Positions 1 through 12,400 of a stretch of 64,000 nucleotides of DNA are shown piece after piece. The first letter of the stretch is position 1; every line of letters begins with the position of its first letter. The notes beneath the pieces are model-generated. The model did no database searches. It worked only from the letters and a program-made list of their open reading frames with translations, and was not told where the DNA came from. The translations under genes and the position numbers were made by a program. The stretch comes from Aporrectodea caliginosa (Eukaryota > Annelida > Clitellata > Crassiclitellata > Lumbricidae): positions 1,211,637-1,275,636 of the forward strand of contig JACEVL010000153.1 in NCBI GenBank assembly GCA_020284085.1, written 5' to 3'.

Positions 1-8
1 GATAGATG

Positions 9-66
<58 letters not shown>

Positions 67-88
67 TAGTTAGACAGACAGCTAGATC
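1..88. repeat. (GATA/GACA)n microsatellite
   Basis: Direct tetranucleotide repeats of GATA passing into GACA, with a few interruptions. The array is cut by the window edge. No coding signal. Confidence 0.95.
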
Positions 89-141
89 CAATTCCAGCCC
101 CTTGAATAACCCTGCAATTAATGGGAGCAGAATCGGAAACT

Positions 142-336
142 GCATCATTTGAGGAATTGAGATCGTCCATTTAGGAAGTCTATGACCCAGTTTGATATGT
201 CAGGCAATTTATTGAGAGCCATTGCTTTCGGGATTAGAATTGAATGGTCAACAACATAAAATGCTTTAGAGAAGTCGACTAAGCATCTTCGCCACGACCT
301 TAAGCAGTCCATCCACTCTTCACATCTTGGAATCAC
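142..336 (-). mobile_element. LINE reverse-transcriptase fragment
   Basis: The minus-strand translation holds LVDFSKAFYVVDHSILI, followed by a stretch ending in WVIDFLNGRSQF. This is the first catalytic block of non-LTR reverse transcriptases (usually DFSKAFDxVDH, where the aspartate binds metal). Here the second D is replaced by Y, so the piece is inactive. It is only about 63 codons long, with no neighbouring RT blocks, so it is an old truncated copy of a Jockey/CR1-type LINE. Family placement below this level is not possible. Confidence 0.75.
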
Positions 337-2727
337 TGGATGCCAAATTATATGAGGTACTTAGAGACTCTAATACTGCGATGAGAAAAAAAGGGGGTTC
401 ACTTTAAAAGAGCCTCAGTTATCATAGGAAAAGCCTGACATACAGACACCCGGTATAGTAAATTACATTCACCAACACTGGTTAAGAGAAATATAGAAAC
501 ATATTCTCTATGCATAGAGAAATCCTCTTTTGATGTATCGAGCACGGGACAACTGAGCGCAACGGACTATAGTATAGTCTGTTAAAAGGAAGGTCGCTGT
601 GGTTCCAGCCTGCTACCGGTGACATTTCTAATTAGACCTCTGTGAGAAATGTCTGACTATGATGAACATTTTGTCCCCAATGACATTTAACAGCCTTTAG
701 GCTGGCGTTGTGAACGCCTCTGCTTTGTTTAACCCTGAAGCGACACTATACCATGTCCACTTACATTAATTATTACCGTTGTTTTGACTGTTGCACCGAT
801 TGGTCTGGTGTTTCGTTGACGGTCACTCGCTGTTCTCGGGTATAACTGCTCAAAGTACCGTCTAATCAGTAATGCTTAACTACCATACGCAAGCGTACAA
901 GTGACGCGAATCATTTATGCAAATACATGAAGCAAAGCAAAATTACGATTCTCACTCAGTCTCATTCTGATTAGCTTCACTGCGGAATCCATTGCATTCT
1001 CGCTTCATGAATGTATTTTTGATGAATTCGGTCACATCGGCCTGTAACAAATTTAACCATCTATTAGCCCAACACTTGGTCAATGGACGTAGTAATAATA
1101 GTTAGGCTAGGTCCATGTGTTGATTTAGCTCGCTTGCATTCTATTGGCGCCGTGCTACAATGATACCGTTAAATTCAATGAATGCTAAAAATAACGATGT
1201 GCTACAATATAAATTGCAACAAATTGACAGCTCGCTCCGTTAATCCAGGAGATCTGTAAGCTAAAGATAACTTTGGCAAAAAGTTTCCTACTGCAGTATT
1301 TAATTACTTAAAAGAACTAGCAACGGCTTGAATATTCTCTAAAATATCTAGCTTATGACGGATGACCAAGAGTTAAATATGCAGTTAACCCTGGTAGCCA
1401 AATTATAGCTATCAGGGTTAATTGCACACTAAGTCCGTCCACATTGTGCCCGTAGCTGGTCACCGATTTTGAAGCTTATCTTAGAAGTTGCGTGAGAAGA
1501 TGAGGAGACTCAGTATACCAATTCGAATTTCAGTGAGGTATCGGTCATGTTTTGAATGAAACTTTTAAAACTGTTTATCTATCAATTCAATGTTATGCAG
1601 CGTGATGCTTATACGGCGCCTTTCACGTACCTCAGAAAGTGCTGCTTATAACAAGACCATCTAACTGTCCTAAGAACACGCCATTTCGTAATCACAAAAT
1701 GTGTGTTGAGTTGAATCAGTTCGAAACAGCACGCATTATTTCGAATGAGATTATTTTACTGACAATGCAAATTAACATAAGCGGGAAACTAATAACGGAT
1801 GGCAGTTTAACGGATGCCTTAGATTGGCTAAATGGTATAGTTTTAAGAAGGTGAATAGTGCGTGGATTAGATGTTGATAGAAGCAGCAGATTCTATACTT
1901 ACAGCAGTCAAAACACCAAAAGCAGCATTAGCACGAGCACTAATATTATCTTTAAAACTAGCATCTACGCCAACTGTATCACTAACACTGAACAGAAAAT
2001 TAAACCTAACACTAACAGTAGCCTGTCCTATGTTTGGTATCATTATTATCAGATAACATTTCTTAATTAAAGTAAAAGACCGATTAGGAAACGTTACTAT
2101 TAAGTACTATAATATTACATTAAAAATGGAATATTGTGGTATATTTACGTCTTCTGACTTCTGATAGAATTTTGTTCCAGACATTTTGCAGTCCCTGTCA
2201 GTGTGATATTTGCCACATCCAGTGCACTTTCTGTCCAACAGTAAGATATCACCCGTGCCTGTAAATTAATTTTTAAACTTTTCGACAAGGAATGCAGTAA
2301 CGCAACAGAATTCTTCGGGGAATACCAAAAAGAATTGCAAAGTAGTCTATTCGTGTTGCTCCTTCTGAGAGAAAGATAAAACTTTTCAAATATTTCCCTT
2401 ATCTTTAGAAGGTACAGTCTAACTCGATAGCAGTTGCAAAGCAGGGCAAGACTACATTTTTCTGCTTAATCTTCACATTTGGCATCAAGATTATTTTCAT
2501 TATTATTATTAGATTGCTTCTTTACTTCAGCGATGCAATGCAAGTAAGAGAAGCAAACAGTCAAATGGATTATCTAAAGCCGAAGCTCTTTCCAAATATA
2601 AAAAGCTCCTTGCATATATGCAGGTGGCGCGCTTCTGCACATCGATTCCATTATACCTTATCCTGACTGAACATTCCTCCTGTAACAGTATTGCCCTGGG
2701 TGTATTATTATTGGATTTAACACTATT
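337..2727. other. No recognisable feature
   Basis: AT-rich sequence with only short ORFs. No splice-bounded coding segment, known protein motif or strong tandem repeat was seen. Confidence 0.5.
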
Positions 2728-2815
2728 CAGCAACCAGCATAGTACGGAATAGAGAACACTGGAGAGGCTTCATAAGGGCCTCATCGTCGGGAAACTGATG
2801 GAAGAGAAATAAGAA
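2728..2815 (+). mobile_element. 3' end of an RTE-like LINE
   Basis: This segment translates to REHWRGFIRASSSGN followed by a stop. It is nearly identical to the C-terminal codons and 3' flank of the larger minus-strand copy at 24225-24745. It is the last roughly 90 bp of the same family in the opposite orientation, a typical 5'-truncated insertion. Confidence 0.8.
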
Positions 2816-2924
2816 GCAACCAGTTTTGAACAGTCATAAAGCGCACTTGTTTTAAATTCTGTCACATTGTCACGTCTGCAGCGCTTTTGCGAAACAGTTA
2901 AATGCGTTAGGTTACGTGACTAAT

Positions 2925-3110
2925 GTATATATTTGTATATACTTTATATACATGTATATATATATATATATACGATATACACAAACGTGCGCGCAAACAT
3001 ACCTACATGGATACGTACATACATAAATACGTAAATACATACATCCATTATATGCATATACACATACATACAAACATACGCACGTACATACATAATATCC
3101 ACACATAGGC
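2925..3110. repeat. (TA)n and (TACA)n low-complexity tract
   Basis: Imperfect repeats of TATA, TACA and CATA. The short Tyr/Ile/His-rich ORFs here are only microsatellite translations. Confidence 0.85.
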
Positions 3111-3469
3111 CCTAAATGCATACATAGTCCTATAAGCTGCATTCCGATGCCATCTTGATTGGTCATTATAATTACATTGCCAGTAAGTGGTCAGTCTTCA
3201 TAGGAATGTAGTAGGCCTACTGTAACAGTCTGAGCGTGGGCAGTTGGCAGATGTCCGTGCAAACAGACTGATTGGCGCCACGCAAGGGAATGCCGTGTAT
3301 GAAGGCTCTCGATAGGGCTATATAAATGGTAGCCATTGAGGCAGAGGAGAGAGATCGTGATATACAATACTGTCGATCGACAGCCCCGAATAATCGGGCG
3401 ATCAAGCGACGCTACACATACACGCTTGCATTCGTACGGAAATGTCCGACAAATCTACAGACCTACAAG

Positions 3470-3602
3470 CGTGTACGTACACACATGTACATACTTACGT
3501 GAATACATTCATACATGCATACATACATACATTCATGCGTACGTACATGCATGCACACATATATACATACATACATACATACATACATACAATTTGTACG
3601 TA
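3470..3602. repeat. (ACAT)n microsatellite
   Basis: ACAT/TACA repeats with point changes. ORFs across it in both directions are repeat artefacts. Confidence 0.9.
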
Positions 3603-3609
3603 CAAACGT

Positions 3610-5590
3610 GCATACGTACATTGGTTGATGTTCTGTAATCGCTGAGACGATCGCTTTGTAAGCATCTTGATCAAACCCTTTAGAGCTAATTTTCTCAGCA
3701 CAATTGACGTTTATATTTTTGTTAAATGCACAACGAGAAGAAACAGTAAGTAAAGCCAGTTGTACCTACTTATGTTTATCTGGATCAGCGAGAAACCAAC
3801 ATAAGACCGAAAATGCTTCTTAGGCACATTCGAAGCATACTGACACAAACTGGGACAATTTATACCGAATCTTGTTCCATCAGAGTGATCATGAGGCTAT
3901 GACTGTAGCCTATTTATAGATGTTTGCAGCCTACTTTCCGATATGACTGTACTGAATAACATTATGTGAATATTTTACACCTTGCACCATCCCAGACCAA
4001 GCCCTGTTTTGAATAACTGTACTCAGTAATCACTGTTATAGAAGAAAATTACTCCAAACTCTAATTTAATGTGAAATTCAAAAGAGGCCGTTTATGTCAA
4101 TTTTCTACATTACTTTACTGCTTACACCAGTCTGAGGATAACAGAATATTATATTTTATGAACTACACAGAGTAGTACATATCATATTTTGTACAAAAGC
4201 GATCGAATATATTATGCCGGGTGAATAATGACAGCCTTGCTATATCTTAGATTGAAATATGTGAAAATGACGAGCATTTTATGCTACAAATGAAGGCTTA
4301 AGTTAGGACCCTTTCGGGGACCTCTAAATATTATATGAGAAACTGAAAATTTTCCTCAAACAGTATCATCTACCAGAGAAACGTTTTGGCTGGTGAGACC
4401 CAAGAATTTCCCCCCAAAAGGTTTTGTTTGGGACACCCTACTGTTACCTCATTGGGTGATGGCCCTAGGGCGGTTAGTTTTTTCTAAGCTATAGGCCTAC
4501 GCTACATGGCGGTGAACAGCGTTGTGTCACTTGTGTGCCCCATTAGCTCATTCGATAGACCATCAGCCCTCAGAAAGCTAGAGCTAAAAAAAGCATAGCA
4601 CTGAGGGATATGGTGACTGCCTAACAACAATTGAAGCGTTCAGAGCAATAACCAGTTATGTCGACATACGTCTTTTATGCTAAAAAGTATGCCAACGTGC
4701 TTGGAATAATATTATAGTATTCTATATACCCTGCAAATTTTGTGCAGATCTGATCGTTTTTGGTTAGCCTTTTTGATTAATATTGTATGTCAACATATGG
4801 TATTTTGCAGCTGGCAGTATTTTACCATTATTCCCGTGCAGTATCCCAGTATGATAACAAACACTGTCGATTTTTCTTGTAATCTTTGTATAAAAACCTG
4901 TGCAACAATCAGGTTGTTTGTCATACCCGGCATTTTTAATCATTTTCGTACTGTATAATAGCGACCGTTTGGTGCGAGAATAAGGTATGTCGACACACAC
5001 CAGAAGACAAATGTGTTATTGAAGCTGCTAGAAAACAAACTAAGTCCACATAACCTGTTACTGCACCCGTAATGATACTGATAGTAAAGTGTTGGTGTTG
5101 ACAATAACCGGGTATGAAGCAAAATGTTGTGTAAAAAAATAATGTTATCTTTCGCATTGCATCATGCAACAATACTTCGTTATAGAAAACAATACTAACA
5201 CGGTGCTTCAAACCCCTTTGTAAATATATAGTAAAATGACTTAGATACAATGGTTTAAGTATCAGATCTTTGAAGCTATTTTCCCAAAACTCATTATTTC
5301 CGACATACCTGGTTATTGCTTTGAAGGCTTCAATTGATATATATATATATATTTCTAGGCACTCAGGCACTTAATGCAGCACCCTTAAAAACATCTGTGA
5401 TTGCGCTACTTATACCATGGTAAAATGTTGGCTCCCTATAGAACCTCTAAATCGGTCAGTGGTAAACTAGACGCTAAACACCGAAATTCGAACCCTGACC
5501 GCATGTTTGAAAGACCTACCGATTCCGTAGAAAGGTCAGCAATATACTGTTTGGGATCGTCCATAATTATCAGAGGATCTGTTTCTCCCT
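3610..5590. other. No recognisable feature
   Basis: Unique AT-rich sequence. The longest ORF, at 4936-5370 on the minus strand, shows no recognisable domain and no family-like composition. No confident gene or repeat. Confidence 0.45.
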
Positions 5591-5594
5591 CCGT

Positions 5595-5805
5595 CTTTAC
5601 CACCAGTGTCCAATGTCTATGCATTCATCTGCTCTTGCATAGACTACTGCAACTCATTTCTTGCAGGCCTCCCTAAGCTGCGCCTCGCCCCTCTTCAATC
5701 GGTTCTAAATACATCCCTGGGCGTTCTACACTGAGAGCGCCTCGAATAGTCTATAGTCTATACTGTGAGAGGCGCTTTATAAATGTTCAGATAAAATGCA
5801 ATAAA
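5595..5805 (+). mobile_element. CR1-like LINE C-terminal fragment with 3' end
   Basis: The + translation contains CIDYCNSFLAGLPKLRLAPL, the SRLDYCNSLL-type block found after the RT domain of CR1/Rex1-like LINEs. A stop follows, then a 3' tail ending GAGGCGCTTTATAAATG and a run of ATAAAA. The same 3' tail occurs in reverse at 26205-26470. It is a short 5'-truncated copy. Confidence 0.75.
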
Positions 5806-6234
5806 AAAGAGAGCTGCTTCAAACAGAACAAAGACGTCTAAAGTGTTCTGCATAACCAACAAATTATTCGGACAGGAACGAGTTTCCTGAAATTGTTCTT
5901 CTAAATTGCAATTTAACTTATCAGCGACCATTTGCTGATGCCGTGCCTATTATGGTTGCGCTTTGCGAATGTTGACAAATTATGAAATTTAATTCCCACA
6001 GTTTGATACTCAAACCATGTCAATGCTGTTTTACGTGGAATGAAACCAGGTTCTATCTCTGTAGCAGCGTGTAATGGTCTAATTCTCTGGAAAACGCAGG
6101 TTAATCTTTTAAGCTATCAAATTTAAGGACGAAACGATAACGGTTCAACTTGCTAGTAAATCGCTTAAATGTCTTGCATACAAAAATATATGTGGCTTTT
6201 AAACAGACTCCTGTTTATAACAAAGACGTGGCTT

Positions 6235-6830
6235 GTTTCGAATGCGTCAAAGTAACTTAATACCTCGGTGTAAAACATACATAAAATTAACTATTTTATT
6301 TACTTGTGAGTTCTCGTAGTCGGCTTTGAATGACTAGACTCATTTCGACAATCTTGATATTAGTTAAGCACTGGTCATTAGCAGCCTAACAGCGTGAGTT
6401 GGCGTAGGGTGATGAGGTTTCCGCTTAATGTGTTTATTTCAGAAGTCGCTCAGGCAGCGACGGAATTTCTTAAATGCGCCAAAGTTACTTAGTTCTCCAG
6501 TCACAAGAATAATTCAAATTAACTTTTCACCTCACGCGATTTTGCGTAGGCGTCAATGCATCACTAGTCATGCTTCGGCAATCTTAACATCAGTTAACTG
6601 CTATTAGAAGCCTAAGGGCGAGCGTTGGTGTAGGATGCCGAGGGTGTTGATGCGTTTATTATAGATGTCGTAAATGCGTCGGCTTATGAAGAAATGTAAT
6701 TAACTTTTAGCCTCAATTGCAATTTCGCGTGGGCGGCAATGCATGACAAGACACGTTTCGTCAATCTCAATATCAGTTAAGCGTTGTTAAAATCCTATTA
6801 GAAAACGCGTTGGCGTAGGGCTTATAAGAA
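6235..6830. repeat. Tandem repeat, about 184-229-bp units, three copies
   Basis: Three diverged direct copies. Each starts near CAAAGTtACTTA and later carries a block like TTCGgCAATCTtaATATCAG, then TTAAGC and, further on, GCGTTGGCGTAGG. Block positions (about 6345, 6574 and 6758) give spacings of about 229 and 184 bp. A further unit lies at 11893-12115. The function is unknown, and nothing here is coding. Confidence 0.8.
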
Positions 6831-6839
6831 ACTAGACTG

Positions 6840-8395
6840 TCACCTGTTGGGCTGCTGGGCAGGCCCTGCATACAATCCGTCTAACAGCGGTGACTATGAA
6901 TGAACCTATACACTTAATGTAGCGCCTTCTGATCATCTTAAAACGCTGCTTAAATTGTGGTGGAAACTTGGTTCTGCTTCAAAACTCCTGCATCGATCAC
7001 TGGTTAATTTCGAGAGCATCTGGATTCGAACCGAGACCACAAGGATGTAAAGCGATCAGCTAGCAGGCCTAGAGGCCTTGATTGATGACCTAGAAACGGT
7101 TAGAGCAACATTGCCTTGTAAAACATCCATGTCGCCAACTTCAAGCTTGAATATGGACACGCAAACAAATCGTTTATATGCGTGACCTAGCTGTTCAACA
7201 CTACGACAATCTGCAAACCCTTCAGATTTAATTCTCAATTTCCTCACTCAGATAATTATGCCCTTACGATATTACGCATAAAGCAATTATGTTAATAATC
7301 CTCTTTAACTATGTGCAATGTAATATGATTGAAAATGAAATAAAGTAGTTAAACGTGAACATGTAAACACGGTAAGCTAACCATTCGTTACTTTTTAAGT
7401 ATGGCCATTAGGTAGGCCTATAGCCTGATAACAGGTGAGGCATTCGTAATTCATACCGGAGCTATTCTTAAAGCTTGACAGCGTAACGAAGTCCTTACTA
7501 TATACCGCCTACGCATTGTGTTATTGTACGGTATGTGAATAGAGTTATATTTGAAGTTGGATACAGTATGTATGTGGTAATGTAATGTAATTAAGTGTAT
7601 TTATTTAATTACCAGCATCTTAGAAGGCAGTATCGTAGGTCATAATAGCACATAGATAGGATTTTGAAAGACTATTGACGCGTGGATTATTCAGTGTAAA
7701 ACAGGGAACTACGCTGTTTAAATTCAAACTCAACAGCCGGCTGCTCGGATGTTGACAATTTGCAGCGCTTGTGTGCAACCTATGTTAATAGTTTAGTTGG
7801 ATATTTACTGTCCAAGTAAGAGAAACACTTCGTAGGACAATTCAGTAAGTCGGCTCCTGATCGTATCGTATTAATTTGATTAAAGTATTCGACGATATTG
7901 GATCAGTGTGACTGAAGATCGGAACGAAACTAGAGTAGTTCGATCTTGCGATTCGAGGGAACGAACGGACCTTTGAAAGAATCGAACTTTAGCGAGTTGC
8001 AATGTCTGAAGGGGTGTCTTAGCCCTTCAGCACCATTCGAACGTTTCGTTGTGTTAAAGAAGTGAAAGAGATGGTGAAACGGATAAAGTTGGTTCGACAC
8101 GAGGTTGATTAACGGAGGCCGAACACTTTGAACAAGTGGTTATTGAACTATTGAACTGTCTGAATTCATTAGAGAAGTTCACCAGGAGAAGACGACTTGA
8201 ATAAATTGCTAATTACTGCGCTATGTCAAGAGTAGGGAATGGAGAGGTCTGCTGCCTTCGCGGACCACGGCCATGTTCTGAACCCGCTCCTCCCTCCTGT
8301 AAAGACACTCCCCTATTCCCTGCGTCCCAGATCACATGACCGAATTGTCCCACTGGCTGACAATTTAATGAGAAAAACGTTTTTAACAAGAATGC
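6840..8395. other. Mostly featureless, with a possible tRNA-like site
   Basis: No gene or strong repeat was seen apart from the possible minus-strand tRNA-like block at 7015-7075. Confidence 0.4.
7015..7075 (-). repeat. Possible tRNA-derived SINE head
   Basis: On the minus strand, TGCTAGCTGATCGC (A-box-like) is followed about 25 nt later by GGTTCGAATCC, a good RNA polymerase III B box. The paired arms of a full tRNA cloverleaf are not apparent, so a decayed SINE head or tRNA pseudogene is more likely than a tRNA gene. Confidence 0.3.
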
Positions 8396-8399
8396 TTTA

Positions 8400-8470
8400 T
8401 AATGTGTAATTTCATGTAAACCAAAATGCGGTTATACAGTTGGATAAATAAAGAATATACTTACCTACTA
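8400..8470 (+). repeat. 3' end of a dispersed repeat (copy 1)
   Basis: TGTAAACCAAAATGCGGTTA, then ATAAATAAAG and ATATACTTAC, closely match 41690-41777, which continues into (TTAC)n. The shared 3' end plus simple tail suggests a SINE or LINE terminus. The body was not identified. Confidence 0.55.
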
Positions 8471-9300
8471 ACTTAAAGACGGAGTGAACAGTGGAAGTTT
8501 GTTAGGCCATAAAATAAATACTTGAATAGAGAAGCTAATTTAAGTAAGGCTATATCTTAAAGACGAATGACTAGTATTTAAAGGATTCGATGTTATCAAG
8601 AGTTTCTAGTTGTTGCAGTCTTAAAACGTGTTACATACATATAATAAAACAATCCATTAAGTAATCAAACTATATGTTACCTGCATAAAACTATAGTAGC
8701 TTCTATGATTGTTTGATCTACTAATTTGCAGTGACATACTAATAAACGACTAGTCTCAAAATCTAAGCAATTAATAATAATTATTGGACTTCAACTGGTT
8801 AAAAAATTACAATAACTTCGGCACCAGGATCCGATGTTTTAAGAAGGCCTCAATTTTTCGGACGGACTTACGTAGAAAACTTTATCCGTGCTTTATCCGA
8901 CACTGTGCCGTCTTCTCAGAAGAATAACAAAACAGAACGCGTCCCAACCTTTTCGTGTGGGAGGTTTTCATATAATATATCTTCGTTTAATATAACAGAC
9001 TGACAAACCGCCTTGACCTACATGAGAAAGGCAATAATTGACAAAATGGAACAGTATAAAAATTATTGGTTCAGCGTTTCTTACAGTGATCTGAACATGT
9101 TTAGTGATTTATGGGATTTAGTCATTGATGGGCATTGGACCATTCGTTCTGAAGCTTGGGCCAGTGCCCGTTTGTTACTGTCTTTTGCAAAGTATTCTCG
9201 GTATAAATTTCGATCGTCTTATTAACCTGGCGTAGGCTAACTGACACGAAGAAGATAAAAACTCAACATGACATTACTAATAACAATAATCATAATAATG
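8471..9300. other. No recognisable feature
   Basis: An ORF at 9013-9225 has ordinary amino-acid composition. It is preceded by an in-frame stop and lacks convincing splice borders or homology. Confidence 0.4.
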
Positions 9301-9720
9301 TGACCCAGAGAATCAAAATGAGTCGGATGTCGACTAATAACATTGCTAGGAAATCAGCAAAATATAAAGAGAGCCATTTTGTGCACATTTTCAGATTTTA
9401 ATGAAAATGGGTGAAAATATGCTTTTTTAATCTACATTTCTGATATCTCACATTTGATAAAATTCATTGTTTTAATGTGTATTTTCAAGATTTTGTAAAG
9501 GTATTGTTTAAGTTTTCGTGATTGTAGGCCTATATTGAAATTAATTAAAAATAATAAAAAAAATTGGACACATGATCATTAGAGTGGTTCACAAAAACAA
9601 AGTTCAAGCTAGAAACCAGGGCACCCTCTCAGTTTGTTAGACCTGTCAATAGTATTATTGAGATGAAATTTCAGCATCTTATTCCAACTAGAAGATGGTG
9701 CTCAATGACATTGAAATATT
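9301..9720 (+). repeat. Left terminal inverted repeat of the 2.6-kb transposon
   Basis: Pairs with 11600-11896 in inverse orientation. The outermost 30 bp and an inner roughly 150-bp block match well. The left arm carries about 110 bp of extra AT-rich sequence between the two blocks. Confidence 0.85.
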
Positions 9721-9835
9721 ACCATATAGTAGCATTAGCGGTAAATCTTGATGCCATGCCGTATTTAACTTGGTCAACAACTCAACATTATTTTGTAATG
9801 GAGATGAGCTTCAAATAGTTTCTGTTGTGTTATAC

Positions 9836-9940
<105 letters not shown>

Positions 9941-10204
9941 GGTAATTTGAAGAGAGTGTAAAGTTCTTGTTGAAGGTTATGGTGTTTACTTTCTGTGTTT
10001 TTGGCAGACATGTTTTCAGAAGTGAATTTTAAAATTTACCATTTGCCAATGAAATTTAAGAGCTCATATTTAACACTGACTTTTCGGTGTGCCGAAATTA
10101 ACCTGTGGGGCAGGGTACAATGAATCCATGGACATTCATAATCTTCTGGAGTTGTGGAAACTCTATGACAAGGTTCAAACCTTGAGCTCTGATATCTGTC
10201 AACA

Positions 10205-11155
10205 CTGAGCTCTTCAACGGAGTGTGCGTTCTCCTGGAAGACAAGATAGGTCGAGAGCTCCTGTGGTTGGCCTGCCGTCACCATGTGATGATTTTTAGCT
10301 CAAGTATTCACCTTGTGCTGAGGTCCATCTAATTCACCACATATTCCAATCTTCCAGACATATAAAGCTGCTTGGGAAAGTGTGATACAGACAGGACTGA
10401 ATGTCATATACCAAGAACCCATTGAGCTAAAAATGGTTGTCTTGGAAAGTTAGCCTTCAATAATTCACTGGAGAGCCCTGGGCCAATTCAGCATGCAAGT
10501 TGGATGGCCAAGTTACTGTATGCCATCAAAAATCCACCCTTTTCGTGATCAACGTGGTGTATTCAATCTAACGAAGAAGAAAGGAACTCAGATTTATCGA
10601 TATGTGCAGTTTTGTGCCCTTCTTTACAGCCTGAAGACCCACTTGCTGCTAAAGCTCCAGGACAAGATCTGTCACTTTGGATTGATCTAGGAAAATATGA
10701 GTCAGTTGACCCCGAGATCGGCGTTGCTGCCAGGAAGGCCCTCGAAACCACTAGTGATACCTTTCAGATGAGGCTGTGGGTCTGGCACTATTCTCAGACC
10801 AACGTCCAGTAACAGATAAGATGAATATTGTTCACAGAGTAACTGCAAAGCCTGGTGAAAGGAAGGTGAGAGGTGATGCTGCGGTACTGAAGGAGTGCCT
10901 GGGTGATTTTGCCACCCATTGAAAACTGACACTGCTGTCACATCTGAAGATTAGTGATTACTTTCTTACACTTCCACAAGAGAAATGAATCGAGAATGAG
11001 GATTACAAACAAGGTAGAGAGAGAATTCAGCAGTTGAGAGTGGTGAACGACACGGTTCAGAGGTGTGTGAAGTTGTTCGAGGAATTCAACCGACTCATCA
11101 CCAATAATTATGAAAAAGAAAAGCAGTGTCTTCTCCAAGTGGTCGCGGCAAATAG
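10205..11155 (+). pseudogene. Decayed transposon-encoded protein
   Basis: Two blocks lie in different frames. Near 10225 is LLEDKIGRELLWLACRHHV; near 11030-11140 is VVNDTVQRCVKLFEEFN, then KQCLLQVVAANRN. From memory, both resemble a multicopy protein family common in invertebrate genomes and thought to derive from a transposon: an LACRHHxxE block, then a C-terminal NDTxERxVKLxxxF block. The original order is kept, but stops and frameshifts separate the blocks, so the gene is dead. It sits centrally between the inverted ends, supporting a role as the element's own gene. The biochemical activity is unknown to me. Confidence 0.65.
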
Positions 11156-11599
11156 GAATGCTATTTGCTTCAAAACAACAATTTTTTATTGGATGCGCTA
11201 TTTATGAGGTCGTTGATTGGATGGACACAGAACCTATTATGTTAATTAGCTGTCTGACGTCATGTTTGGCAGACAGCAAAACAACAAAGAAGGCTGTTGT
11301 TGACGCAGTGCTTGCAGTTTCTAGACTCTAAGACTGTAGCGGGTGTTGAACTCATAAAACCGGAACAATCGACATTCATGGTCAGAACGATGTGTTTTTT
11401 TACATTTTTGGACATTTCCAATTCTTCAAACCTACTGAAATTTTACAGTTCAGCCTGACTAACTGTTCTACTATCACATGTGTTGTCAAATTACAGTAAC
11501 ATTTGATTTATCGTGAAATAAAATACATTCGTACGGGAATGTATGCTCGACACATTCATTTCCACAATTAGTGTCTTGTTATCGGTATCAGGCAAAGTA

Positions 11600-11896
11600 A
11601 CTCAGTCCGTGAGCACCGTCTTCCCGTTGGAATTGAAAGCTGAAATTTTGTCTAAATAATACTATTGATAGGTCTAACAAACTGAGAGGGTGCCCTGGTT
11701 TCTAGCTTGCACTTTGTTTTTGACCATGCATCTGTGAACCACCCTAATGATCATTCGTAACTTTGTCAAAAAGTAAGGTAAAACCAAATTTTTCGTCATT
11801 TTAAAGCAAAAAATGTGGTCTTTAAACATATGTAAAATACTCAAATATTATTTAATTTTGGACATATGACTCATTTTGATTAGACTACCTGGGTCA
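11600..11896 (-). repeat. Right terminal inverted repeat of the 2.6-kb transposon
   Basis: Reverse complement of 9301-9720 with a shorter spacer. It ends in CTGGGTCA, directly abutting a copy of the roughly 220-bp repeat unit. Confidence 0.85.
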
Positions 11897-12115
11897 AAGT
11901 TACTTAGTAGGCCTACTCAAGTCACAAGAAAAATTGAAATTAACTTTTCACCTCACGCGATGTTGCGTAGGCGGCAACGCATGACTAGAAATATTTCGGC
12001 AATCTTAATATCAGTTAAGCGCTGTTAAAATCCTATTAGACGCACGTGGGGTCATTAGGATGAGTGACCGAGCAATGAATTTATTACAGATGTCGTATAA
12101 TTATGCGCTGCGATG
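11893..12115. repeat. Dispersed copy of the ~220-bp tandem repeat unit
   Basis: CAAAGTTACTTAG, TAACTTTTCACCTCACGCGA and TTCGGCAATCTTAATATCAG match the units at 6235-6830. The copy begins exactly where the transposon's right end finishes. Confidence 0.8.
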
Positions 12116-12400
12116 TTTGGTAGTGACTTTAAGAGGATTAGATTTGGATTTAACCATTTATTGACAGAGCATCAACACCGTAATAAAACTATATCAAAAT
12201 TAGCAGCACTCAATACAGACTAAAAATTTAGAGTGTCTGAAGAAGAAGTCAAAGGGTCAAATAAAGGGTCAAAAGAACCCGCTCAGGCTGGATTGGCTTA
12301 TTTCGAAATAATATTTGGCAGCAGTAACAGTGAATGTATTATTTTACATGCACTGCAAGGAGAACTGCGAAAAAAATGTGATTTACGGCTAGCATTAGAC

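Noticed and set aside
9013..9225. Possible host exon (70 codons of normal composition)
   Set aside because: An in-frame stop lies directly upstream, no donor or acceptor fits, and no motif is recognised.
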